From: Sergeia podlipaevii
Lineage: Eukaryota; Euglenozoa; Kinetoplastea; Trypanosomatida; Trypanosomatidae
DNA length: 20,074 nucleotides
Direction: 5' to 3'
NCBI GenBank assembly: GCA_030849805.1
Contig: JASANZ010001862.1
Coordinates: 1-20,074, forward strand
The notes under the pieces were generated by a model. The model had not been told where the DNA came from, did no database searches, and was given only the letters and a program-made list of their open reading frames with translations. Positions 7,376-14,760 of the stretch are shown here, piece by piece; positions within the stretch are counted from its first letter, which is position 1, and each line of letters opens with the position of its first letter. The position numbers and the translations under genes were made by a program.

Positions 7376-8860
7376 TTATTGAGGTGGTGCATCCTGACCA
7401 GCCATCATCATGTGCATCGTCGACATGAGCATCGTCTTGGGACGACCTTCTGGTTCAGCCTTGATAAGCTTCTCCACAAGATCCTGTCGCTCTACGATAT
7501 GCGCACCCTTCGCACACGCCACTCGCACAAGATCACTGGGGTGCTTCCAATACACATAAAACACATCCTCCACAAAGCGAGGATAGTTAACAAGTGCGAG
7601 ATACACGATTGTGTAGGCGAGCTGACCGATGATACGATTTGAGCTCAGCTGATCTTCAGAGATGCGAAACACCCTCTCCAAGTCTGGAGCCTTGGCGGCG
7701 GCGGCGGTCAGGAACTTGAGCTCCTCTAGCAGCTCCGCTTCACCCTTGATGGTGTTTTCCTTCGCAAAGGCAGCAAGGACATCAACGGGTGTGTCAAGAG
7801 GATATGAAGTACCCATGACTTGATTAAATCGCTGCACCAGCGGGCGACCGCCGCTCAGACGAGTATTGTTAGGGTAGTTAATGGTGCAGAAAACTGGCAT
7901 TTCAAGAACAATTTCCTCATTCTGATCCAGTCCTGGTAGGTGCGTCTGGCGATGATCAACCTGTAAATCTAAACGGCTGTGGAACATGAGTAGAGATTTG
8001 GAGTACACCGTGCGGAAGGCGGCCATGCGAAGCGGAGTGTCCTCAAGAAACTCATTTCCGTCACTAAGCAGCAGGGGCCATCCAAACACGAAAGGGTTCG
8101 ACTTCATCATGCGATCCTCCATGACACGGAAATGAGAGAGAGCGCCAAGAAAGATGTTATGTTCTTGTGGATAGTCCATCTCTATTGAGCGTGGATCGCG
8201 CTTCCGCATATCCTCGATAAACTTGTTTTTTATGTGCGACGGGCTGAGTGTGTCTATCAGCTTCTCATCCATCTGTGTTTCAATACGACTCTGCACCTCT
8301 TCGTAATAAGGTAGATACTTCTTCATGTGCTCCGCATCCACATCAAGAAATTCGTTGAATACCTTTTTGATGGCAGCGAGTGTGGGCTTCACGGCTAGCC
8401 ACAGCAGAGGAGGGAATGCATCTGAGAGTTGAATCATAATTTTCTCAGTGGAGCTGTTGTGATCCCACAAAAGACGGCACACTTTCTGCGGCTCGTTCAC
8501 GACAGGTGAGTCCTCGCGATCGGGAAAAGGAAATGCCTCACCAATAATGGTGTACTCAGTGTTTTCATCGCCCAAGCACAGGCGCTTCCGCACGATGCTA
8601 CTCATACGCGCCGGGTCCCACGTATCCTTGTCAAAAGTAAACCGCTTTCGGCGCCAAGAAAGCTCATCGTAGACCTTAATATCATATGAAATCGCCTTCT
8701 CGCATCCCTTTGCGTCTGTGCGAAGCGAAGAGATCCACGCTGGCGGCGCGATATGCGCGAAACGCTTTTGCCACAAGACGCAACGCATTGCGGGATTTTT
8801 CCCGCTAATGCCCATGTTCGTTGCTGCCACGTTGGGCACTCGCAGCCGTAGAAAAAGCAT
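7376..8860 (-). CDS. Predicted mitochondrial protein of unknown function, 494 residues
   Basis: I do not recognise a domain. The N-terminus (MLFLRLRVPNVAATNMG) is typical of a mitochondrial presequence: in the first 48 residues there are several Arg/Lys (R5, R7, K21, R26, K32, R33, R47) and no acidic residue. The mature part is mixed helical. The last 100 residues, with VYLALVNYPRFVEDVFYVYW and then a helix pair around SDLVRVACAKGAHIVERQDL, look like HEAT/ARM-style helical repeats. The end is Met-rich (about residues 476-488). The frame is open a little further upstream, but only through TTG and a Phe run that is really the T/C tract, so the ATG at 8860 is the start. Many proteins of kinetoplast RNA processing and mitochondrial ribosomes have this size and look, but nothing here allows an assignment. 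Confidence 0.85.
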   Translation of the reverse strand: MLFLRLRVPNVAATNMGISGKNPAMRCVLWQKRFAHIAPPAWISSLRTDAKGCEKAISYDIKVYDELSWRRKRFTFDKDTWDPARMSSIVRKRLCLGDENTEYTIIGEAFPFPDREDSPVVNEPQKVCRLLWDHNSSTEKIMIQLSDAFPPLLWLAVKPTLAAIKKVFNEFLDVDAEHMKKYLPYYEEVQSRIETQMDEKLIDTLSPSHIKNKFIEDMRKRDPRSIEMDYPQEHNIFLGALSHFRVMEDRMMKSNPFVFGWPLLLSDGNEFLEDTPLRMAAFRTVYSKSLLMFHSRLDLQVDHRQTHLPGLDQNEEIVLEMPVFCTINYPNNTRLSGGRPLVQRFNQVMGTSYPLDTPVDVLAAFAKENTIKGEAELLEELKFLTAAAAKAPDLERVFRISEDQLSSNRIIGQLAYTIVYLALVNYPRFVEDVFYVYWKHPSDLVRVACAKGAHIVERQDLVEKLIKAEPEGRPKTMLMSTMHMMMAGQDAPPQ

Positions 8861-9499
8861 CGTAGTGAAGAAGAAAAACGCCAATTTAGATGGTACGATC
8901 TTCCTCTTACCTATGTATGTATATATATTGATCCTTTATGGAACCAAACATCAACAGAGAGAAGGAAAGGGAAAATGAGAAAAGACAAGAATGATGCAAT
9001 CGGCACGATGTGTTCCGTTCATCTTCCTCCTTTCATACCCTAATTGTATTATTAAAACAGCTCAAAATACCAATTGTCTTGCACATGAAATATGCAAGTA
9101 GAAAGAGAAAAGGACAGCAACGTAGAAATGTGAGACAAAGTGTGTGTGTGTTTTTCAAAAAAAAAAAAAAAAAATTTAGTCACTTAATCGACAATTATCA
9201 TTTCTTTAAAAAAAAAAGGAAGGTAAAAAAAAGAATATATATATTCATGCACATCGACGCCAGTAGGAAAACTGCAAAAAGAAAAAAAGAGAATGCTCGA
9301 CAGCAAGGATGTTACGTTGCTCCTCTGCATCACCTTCCACCATCGTCATCTCTTTCTCTCTTGTTCTCTCCCCTCTACCCTCCCCCTCCTGTAAAATACT
9401 GCTGCTACTGCAACGGCACTTGTGTATGTGTGCATATATTTTTTTCTCTCACCTTTTCTTCGTTTTTTTTTTTTTCGAAGCACTACCGTCCACTCGCCC
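8861..9499. other. Intergenic region downstream of NOC4
   Basis: A 0.64 kb spacer. Sense-strand T/C tracts near 8947-8990 probably serve the 494-residue gene. An A18 run lies at 9157-9174. Between about 9305 and 9395 the + strand is strongly pyrimidine-rich (purine-rich on the sense strand), which is opposite to the rest of the spacers. No gene seen. Confidence 0.65.
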
Positions 9500-10873
9500 C
9501 TACAGCTTTACTAAATCAAGAGCATCTGCCTGAGAAGGCTCCTGATACGCGACTGTGGGCAGATGGTCCTTGCTCAAGGGCCGAGTCACTTCAGACGTGA
9601 AAAGTCGCGCGTACGTGCGCTCAAATCTGAGCGGTGTTTTGTCCTCCGCAGTGCTCGCAAACGCTGACACCATCAACGGAACCGCAGGTAAGTAGTGACG
9701 CTCAAGCGCAGTGAGCTCCCACAAGGTGGAATTAAGAGCGTGCGAAGAGGCCAAAGGTGCCTGTGCATCAAAAGGGTCCTTGCCTTCAAAAAGCATCGCC
9801 GTCTCGCGAAGAGCCTCGCCTTTGGCTGCAAGTGCAGCCGCTGAGCTATCCTCTCGCAGCTCTTCCGGTACCACTGCCTCCTTGGTGCTACGGTGGATGA
9901 GTGCGAGACAGTTAGGGTGCGTCTGGAAAATCTTACGGATGAGGGGGAGCGTGAAGTAGAGAGTTGGTGCTGGCGCAGAAAGGGACACTTGAGCCACCTT
10001 CTTTACCACGCTTGCCGCCACATACGCAGGAAGGCGCAGTGATGTCATGGAAAGGTCCAGCAAACGGAACAAGTCGTAGCGATGTCGTGAAAAAAAGCTG
10101 TCAGCAGAAATGAGACTGTACAACTGCTCGTAGTACTGCGGATACTCAAGGCCATGGTCAACCATGAGCAGAAAAAGGCCATGAAGAGCAAGAACAGCAA
10201 TAAGACCACCGCTGCTGAAGCAGCCGCTCAAGTAATCCGCCACGACGACCGGGTTCGTCAGAAACTGGAGCACCATCGCTAGGCGATGCAGCAGATGAAC
10301 GTGCAGTGACGCCTGGCCAGCGTACTCAATGCAGTTCATCCAGACCGTCGTGAAATAGTGCTTGTGAGCACGCTCAGAAAAAACACAAAGAACACTATTC
10401 ATCAAAAGCTTTCTGCGCTCGCCAGCATTGGAGTTCACGTATGCGTCGCTGGCCTCAAATTTTTCCTTCTCCGCCTTAAGAAACGACCAACGCAGAGTAA
10501 TGCCGTGCAAATTCGGCGCACCGCGATGATAAAATAGAACAAAACAGTTGGTGATGATAGTCGTCAAGAGCCGATGGTCACTCTCCCGTGCTCGCTTTCG
10601 CGCTTGCCGTTCAATCAAATTTCCTGCACACCGGTAGAGCAATAGCCACACATCATCTGCAGACACCTCCTCGCTGCTAAAAAACTCACGAAGTCGGACG
10701 GCATCTGGGCAGCACTCATCAGGTGTGACGTGATCGCGCACCATCTTTGTAGGTGCTGCTTGTAATGCACCTTCTACAACTCCGCCAACACCCGACTCAA
10801 ATGCCTCGCAAAGATCCATGTATTTGTGACACGCATCACAGCGCTTCAGCGCGGCTATTAGCTTTTTCTCCAT
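9500..10873 (-). CDS. NOC4: NOC4, nucleolar complex protein of 40S ribosomal subunit assembly
   Basis: A 457-residue homolog of yeast Noc4 / human NOC4L, which pairs with Nop14 in the nucleolus for maturation and export of the small ribosomal subunit. The CBF/Mak21-type domain is clear at about residues 223-328: LAVLALHGLFLLMVDHGLEYP-like helix, YYEQLYSLI at 247-255, FRLLDLSMTSLRLPAYVAAS at 269-288 and THPNCLALIHR at 318-328 match the Noc4 family block by block. The family's C-terminal motif is also present: DPFDA at 366-370 and LNSTLWELTALERHYLPAV at 380-398. The protein is somewhat shorter than yeast Noc4, mostly at the N-terminus. The ATG at 10873 follows an ATTAG acceptor by seven bases; the frame upstream is only the T/C tract read as Phe/Leu. 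Identification is secure. Confidence 0.95.
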   Translation of the reverse strand: MEKKLIAALKRCDACHKYMDLCEAFESGVGGVVEGALQAAPTKMVRDHVTPDECCPDAVRLREFFSSEEVSADDVWLLLYRCAGNLIERQARKRARESDHRLLTTIITNCFVLFYHRGAPNLHGITLRWSFLKAEKEKFEASDAYVNSNAGERRKLLMNSVLCVFSERAHKHYFTTVWMNCIEYAGQASLHVHLLHRLAMVLQFLTNPVVVADYLSGCFSSGGLIAVLALHGLFLLMVDHGLEYPQYYEQLYSLISADSFFSRHRYDLFRLLDLSMTSLRLPAYVAASVVKKVAQVSLSAPAPTLYFTLPLIRKIFQTHPNCLALIHRSTKEAVVPEELREDSSAAALAAKGEALRETAMLFEGKDPFDAQAPLASSHALNSTLWELTALERHYLPAVPLMVSAFASTAEDKTPLRFERTYARLFTSEVTRPLSKDHLPTVAYQEPSQADALDLVKL

Positions 10874-11406
10874 TGACTTTCTAATGTTGAAGTGAAGAAG
10901 AAGAAGAAGAAAAGCACAAAAAAAAAAAATGTATGTAAAGAAGGGCAAAATGGATAAATAGTGAGCCCCCTTTGCTGTTCACTTGATCTTTTTCTCTTTT
11001 TTCTCCCACTTATCGCCAAAATGCGAATCTGTGGTGGAGACGTAGAGAAGTACGCGCACTCTTCGTGAATGTGAGTATTTATGTGAGTAGTAAACAGAAA
11101 AAAAAAAAAAAAAGATGTGCAATCAAAGTGTTCCAGAGAAAAAGAAAGATGGATCCTATCCACAAAATGCATAAACAAACACTAGCGCGTCAATGCAAAA
11201 TTAAAAAAAAAAAAAAAAAAACGTCACATATAAACAGTGTGAGAAATAACTGTAACTATTATGATCGTTGTTAGCTGTCGTTTAAACAGTATCCTCTCAT
11301 CTTTCCATTCAGCGAGAGAAAAGAAGAACGAGAAAAAAAAAAAAAGAGAGCAGTACTGCTCGTAACCCTCCTTCCTTTGTGCTACTACTTATGTGACTGG
11401 GACTTG
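10874..11406. other. Intergenic region between PP2C and NOC4
   Basis: An AT-rich spacer with + strand A runs at about 11099-11113 (15), 11203-11221 (19) and about 11333-11345. It should hold the 3' UTR of the PP2C gene and the NOC4 splice signals. No gene seen, apart from the short ORF listed separately at 11407-11490. Confidence 0.65.
10881..10929 (-). promoter_or_regulatory. Predicted spliced-leader acceptor of NOC4
   Basis: On the sense strand a T run and repeated TTC units are followed by CACTTCAACATTAG, with the AG at 10881-10882. There is no AG between the tract and this site. The predicted leader after splicing is seven bases. This is one of the clearest acceptors in the window. Confidence 0.65.
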
Positions 11407-11490
11407 TTACTTTGGCATCCACACAAACTGCGGTCCGATTCGTCCTACAGCTTTAGCATCAACAACACCAAAGCACATTAGATGACTCAT
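11407..11490 (-). CDS. Short coding-like ORF overlapping the PP2C stop codon (ATGA junction)
   Basis: This 27-codon frame starts MSHLMCFGVVDAKAVG and ends FVWMPK-stop. Its ATG shares bases with the PP2C stop codon (ATGA at 11490-11487), in the -1 frame. The stretch is not A/T-run sequence like the rest of the spacers, and the codons are rich in GNN triplets as in real coding DNA. The same frame is open without ATG back to about 11598, giving 63 sense codons overlapping the PP2C C-terminus. Three readings are possible: the true C-terminus of the phosphatase reached by a frameshift (biological or a sequence error), a small separate protein made by reinitiation, or chance. No known family recognised. 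Confidence 0.35.
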   Translation of the reverse strand: MSHLMCFGVVDAKAVGRIGPQFVWMPK

Positions 11491-12353
11491 GACTTGATCT
11501 TCAAAAGTTCTGTAATCAATGCTGGACACCTCTCTTCGCTTTTGCCATCGCTTGTAGTAGACAAACCCTTTGTCACCTTGGCCACCACTGCTGTGATGTC
11601 ATCCAGCTTTCCGCCTAAATACTGATAGCCAGCACTCGCTGCATGCTTTGAAAAGGGAGATGCAAAGCTCTTATTGTGTCCATTCTTCGACGCGTGCTTG
11701 CCAATCCCCTCGGCAACCGATTTACAACCAATCTGGTTCACATCACACAAGTGCATGACGAGGTCGTCCACCTCGACGTTGTCCAAGACCCCATCGCTCG
11801 CGCACAAGAAAACGTCCCCTTCACGTATTTCTAGCTTCACCTGTTCTCCCTTGCTCGGTGGGTCCTCTGGAAGTTGGTATGGGCAGTTGAAGTAATGCTG
11901 CTGAACCTCAGAGCGGTAAAACAGTTTGCCGTCGCGCACCATAATGACTCCGCAGTCACCGAGGTTTAGGATAGAAGCAAAGGTGTCGCCAACGAGCGTT
12001 AGAAGCGTCACCGGGCACCCCCCAGGCTGCCGCGCCTCATGTGCCTTGGTCCAGCCATAGTTGAGGACATCTAACGCAGAGGACTCACCGTTTGCACGAG
12101 CATCACGCTCCACTGCCTCCAGGCAGAAGCGCGCTACGTTGCGTGTGTAAATCGCTGGGTCAATTCCATGACTAGCATACCCGCCAACACCGTCTGCAAC
12201 GCCAATCGCATTCAGGTGAGAGAAGAACGCATCCTCGCCGCCCCTGTACGCCTTCTGGGGATGCGGTATCGCACATGCGCCACGATAGCCTAGTTGGAGA
12301 GACCGAAGAGCTGCTGCCGCCGCAGGTACAAAAAGTGCACGACTGACAAACAT
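11487..12353 (-). CDS. PP2C-type phosphatase, PPTC7/Ptc7-like, predicted mitochondrial
   Basis: A 288-residue metal-dependent PPM phosphatase. Motifs in order: GEDAFF at 39-44, GVADGVGGY at 51-59, LGDCGVIMVRDG at 131-142, CASDGVLDNV at 184-193 and GGKLDDITAVVAKV at 247-260. The Asp residues that bind the two metals (D41, D54, D187, D251/D252) are present. The short ADGVGGY/GEDAFF style and overall length match PPTC7/Ptc7, a mitochondrial phosphatase linked in yeast and mammals to coenzyme Q and mitochondrial content. The N-terminus (MFVSRALFVPAAAAALRSLQ) has Arg, Ala and Ser and no acid before residue 40, as expected for import. After the last motif there is a 28-residue tail that ends with KIKS-stop; a different frame continues past it, so the true C-terminus is uncertain. 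The catalytic family is certain. Confidence 0.93.
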   Translation of the reverse strand: MFVSRALFVPAAAAALRSLQLGYRGACAIPHPQKAYRGGEDAFFSHLNAIGVADGVGGYASHGIDPAIYTRNVARFCLEAVERDARANGESSALDVLNYGWTKAHEARQPGGCPVTLLTLVGDTFASILNLGDCGVIMVRDGKLFYRSEVQQHYFNCPYQLPEDPPSKGEQVKLEIREGDVFLCASDGVLDNVEVDDLVMHLCDVNQIGCKSVAEGIGKHASKNGHNKSFASPFSKHAASAGYQYLGGKLDDITAVVAKVTKGLSTTSDGKSEERCPALITELLKIKS

Positions 12354-12924
12354 TAGTCTCTCTTAATAAAAATTTTTAAAAATGTACTCGTACTCTTCTA
12401 TAATTGCAAAAGGGAAGAAAATGAAAACTGTTGTTAAAAACAAACAGTAGCTTCCCAACGTATGCTAGCTTCGCTCACATATTGTTCATGTGTTGTGGGT
12501 TTGTTTTGTTTTATAGTGACAAGAGCACGACGCATACGCATGCATATATAAATTGAAACAAAAAACATTGTTTGAATAAATAATAAAAGAGAAAATGTAG
12601 CAGCAGAACTTCTATGCGTTGAGATAATACGTTGCTTTAGGCTACAAAGATGCTCATTGTAAATGGCGCAAGTCGCAACATTTTTTATTTATTTTTTAAG
12701 TGGGTCAGCTTGGTTAATTAGCTTTGCATTTACCTTTGGACTCCGTGCTCCACTAAAACAAGTGGCAAGTTAATGTCGTGCTGTGGCCACTCCATTCCGG
12801 TAAAACACGCAGTCACACATGACATGCGCAAAGATGAGAAAGAAGAAAAAATGAACAAGTAATCCACCAACCAACTTTCCAATACACACAAGGAAAAAAA
12901 AAACTCACGCGGCGGCTATGATCT
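12354..12924. other. Intergenic region downstream of the TCP10-like gene
   Basis: A 0.57 kb spacer. The part near 12690-12840 is less AT-rich than other spacers and has an imperfectly surrounded inverted repeat AGTGGC (12761-12766) / GCCACT (12786-12791) with a 19-base loop. No open frame of note and no tRNA boxes. I see no gene. Confidence 0.6.
12398..12428 (-). promoter_or_regulatory. Predicted spliced-leader acceptor of the PP2C gene
   Basis: On the sense strand CATTTTCTTCCCTTTTGC is followed by AATTATAG with the AG at 12398-12399. The predicted leader is 44 bases without an upstream ATG. Confidence 0.5.
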
Positions 12925-14364
12925 TCAGTTCTGCTTGATACGCTCCTCTTTGCTAGTTCCATCGGGATACGTTGTAATGCGCATGCCATCGCTGCGATCC
13001 AGGATAGAAGTACTATTGGAATACTCAAACAAAGTGCTACCATCCGCGTGCACCGTTGTTGTCATGCCTTCTGTCTTGAACACCTTTGTACCATCAGGAC
13101 GCACCAAGGTGATGTCGCCGCTCTTGTAGCGGTACTCCCATGTGCCATCCTCTAGTTGCTTCGTCTGCGGATCAACCGGAGACTCGGCAGCCGCAGGCGA
13201 CGCTTCCACCCTTTCCTCGGCAATCGCTGTTGTTGTAGTGGTGGTGGCTTCAGTAGCAGCAGCAGCAGGAAGAGCTGCAAAAGTGACGGCCTCCTGCGCG
13301 CGCTCAGTCATCTTTCCTGCATTCTCCCCTTCCTTCACTTCAGCAGGGGCACGAGTCTCTGTGTGGGCAGCCTCCCTTGCTACATCCACCGCCTCTCCAG
13401 TCATTACTACTGCGCCACTATCCCTAAGCTGGCCCATCACTCGCTGGGTCACCTCTGCCTCACGCTTTCTGCGATAGTCACTTTGCTTCTCCGTGCGTTC
13501 CTTGGACGTGAAGTACGCGCGTGCCGTCTTGAGTTGCGCATTGACAAAGTCCCAGTTCATTGACGCCACTGTCGAGGCAGCGAGTATAGCGCGTACTGAG
13601 TCTAGCGTTACCAAGCGCCCGTCCTTGGCGAGCGTGGCATCAGAAGTATGAATATCGGTCGCAGCAGATGGGTTGCGTGCTGCTCGGCTCCACGCTGGTA
13701 AGGCAGGCATTTCGTGTTGACTGTGGCTAGCGTTGAGAAGCTCATTGCACAGCTTCTTCTCTGTCATGTTCACCACTGCTAAAGGCCACAGACCAAAAAC
13801 AAGGGGCAACTCGTTGGCAGGAAGATTGATCACTGCTATTTTGTCATCCCGACTGTATACAATCCAAGTCCGTCCTGGTGTTTGTGCATTTCTGGCAAAC
13901 GTCAGTACATGTTCCCTAAAGGCTACAAAGGTGCTAAATGATTTGATAACTTCCTCCTTCAAAGCTTCAGGAAGTTCAACCTGTTCGCCTTGATGTGGTT
14001 GCTTTCCTTTTGTGACACATTGCTTCTCAAAGTCAGCACAAAACACCTCCGATGCCAAGAAATGAGCGCGCTGCTTTACGCATGTCATGCATGGCCGCGA
14101 ACGAAAGCTGCTCTCGTCAGCGATGGTAGTAATGGGTATACGCCGCGCAACAACTGGACAATCAGGGGCGTGAAACAAGGCTGTATTTGCTGTTGTGCGT
14201 GAAAAGGCCGTTGCAATCGCAACTGACGCCGCCGATATCTTCTTTTTGCCACCGCTAAATTCGTCTGAAGAAAGAAAAGGAAGAATTTTCTTTAGCTCAG
14301 CAAATACTGTGGCGCTCCGAGCAAGCGAAGGTGCAGTGCGCCAATATAAACTCCTGTTGAGCAT
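12925..14364 (-). CDS. Protein with C-terminal TCP10/CPAP-like beta repeats, possibly mitochondrial
   Basis: A 479-residue protein with no assigned name. Residues about 405-472 form short repeats built around DG turns (EDGTWEYRYKSG, RPDGTKVF, HADGSTLF, RSDGMRI, YPDGTSKE), the style of the TCP10 C-terminal (G-box) domain of CPAP/SAS-4, a single-layer beta sheet. In SAS-4 proteins the repeat array is longer; here only four or five units are present. The N-terminus (MLNRSLYWRTAPSLARSATV) is basic with the first acid at residue 23, which looks like a mitochondrial presequence. A Cys set C92-x2-C95, C109, C116 could bind metal. Residues 330-400 are Ala/Glu/Thr-rich low complexity, with a coiled-coil-like basic/acidic stretch at 285-312. 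It could be a basal-body protein instead; localisation is inferred only. The start is the first ATG after a good acceptor. Confidence 0.85.
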   Translation of the reverse strand: MLNRSLYWRTAPSLARSATVFAELKKILPFLSSDEFSGGKKKISAASVAIATAFSRTTANTALFHAPDCPVVARRIPITTIADESSFRSRPCMTCVKQRAHFLASEVFCADFEKQCVTKGKQPHQGEQVELPEALKEEVIKSFSTFVAFREHVLTFARNAQTPGRTWIVYSRDDKIAVINLPANELPLVFGLWPLAVVNMTEKKLCNELLNASHSQHEMPALPAWSRAARNPSAATDIHTSDATLAKDGRLVTLDSVRAILAASTVASMNWDFVNAQLKTARAYFTSKERTEKQSDYRRKREAEVTQRVMGQLRDSGAVVMTGEAVDVAREAAHTETRAPAEVKEGENAGKMTERAQEAVTFAALPAAAATEATTTTTTAIAEERVEASPAAAESPVDPQTKQLEDGTWEYRYKSGDITLVRPDGTKVFKTEGMTTTVHADGSTLFEYSNSTSILDRSDGMRITTYPDGTSKEERIKQN

Positions 14365-14372
14365 CCTGCCAG

Positions 14373-14376
14373 CTAC

Positions 14377-14378
<2 letters not shown>
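14373..14378 (-). promoter_or_regulatory. Start-stop upstream ORF (ATG TAG) before the TCP10-like gene
   Basis: On the sense strand the AT repeat ends in ATATGTAG, so an ATG is followed at once by TAG. It lies eight bases before the main ATG at 14364 and is the only upstream ATG in the predicted 57-base leader. Start-stop elements are known in other eukaryotes to hold ribosomes; here this is inference. Confidence 0.45.

Positions 14379-14400
<22 letters not shown>
14377..14400. repeat. (AT)12 microsatellite in a predicted 5' UTR
   Basis: Twelve uninterrupted AT units between the predicted splice acceptor and the start codon of the TCP10-like gene. Length variation here would change the leader, and slippage at the repeat edge could remove the upstream ATG. 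Confidence 0.95.
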
Positions 14401-14408
<8 letters not shown>

Positions 14409-14421
14409 ATAACTTTAGCTA

Positions 14422-14450
14422 CTATGGGTAAGGGCAGAAAAAGAAAAAGG
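14422..14450 (-). promoter_or_regulatory. Predicted spliced-leader acceptor of the TCP10-like gene
   Basis: On the sense strand CCTTTTTCTTTTTCTGCCC is followed by TTACCCATAG with the AG at 14422-14423. This leaves a leader of 57 bases that contains the AT repeat. Confidence 0.5.
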
Positions 14451-14760
14451 AATAAGGAAATTGCAGTTTATATTTTTTAAGTACTGTGTGTCTACATCAA
14501 ACAGAGAAGGGTGCATCCATGTTACTAATATTCTTTTGCTGCGAGTTCACAAGCTACTAATATAGATGAATAAACCTAGGAGCATAAAAAAGGATACTCT
14601 TCTGCGTTTGCCTCCGCCTTCTCTGTCACGTGTTTGCTGACACTCACACAAAACCACAGACAGATAAAATACGTATTCATAAGGAAACAAGAAGCAAAGC
14701 AATAATAGCAGTAGCATTCAACATAAAAATATAAATCGGTTTGCTTGTTTTTTGAGAAAG

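Larger units (their letters stand above)
14365..14760. other. Intergenic region between the 837-residue and TCP10-like genes
   Basis: A 0.4 kb spacer with the acceptor, AT repeat and start-stop ORF listed separately, and AT-rich 3' UTR sequence of the 837-residue gene. No further gene seen. Confidence 0.7.

Noticed and set aside
8861..8884. Upstream extension of the 494-residue protein
   Set aside because: It begins at TTG and encodes a Phe run that is really the pyrimidine tract; the ATG at 8860 gives a better presequence.
9010..9600. 196-codon plus-strand ORF
   Set aside because: It reads Lys/Arg from A runs and Ser/Pro/Leu from a pyrimidine tract, overlaps the NOC4 end and opposes the direction of all other genes.
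10874..10948. Upstream extension of NOC4
   Set aside because: It begins at TTG and encodes Phe/Leu from the splice tract; a clear acceptor lies between it and the ATG.
13142..13563. Plus-strand frames opposite the TCP10-like gene
   Set aside because: Shadows of a GC-richer coding region; the minus frame has the domain, presequence and acceptor.
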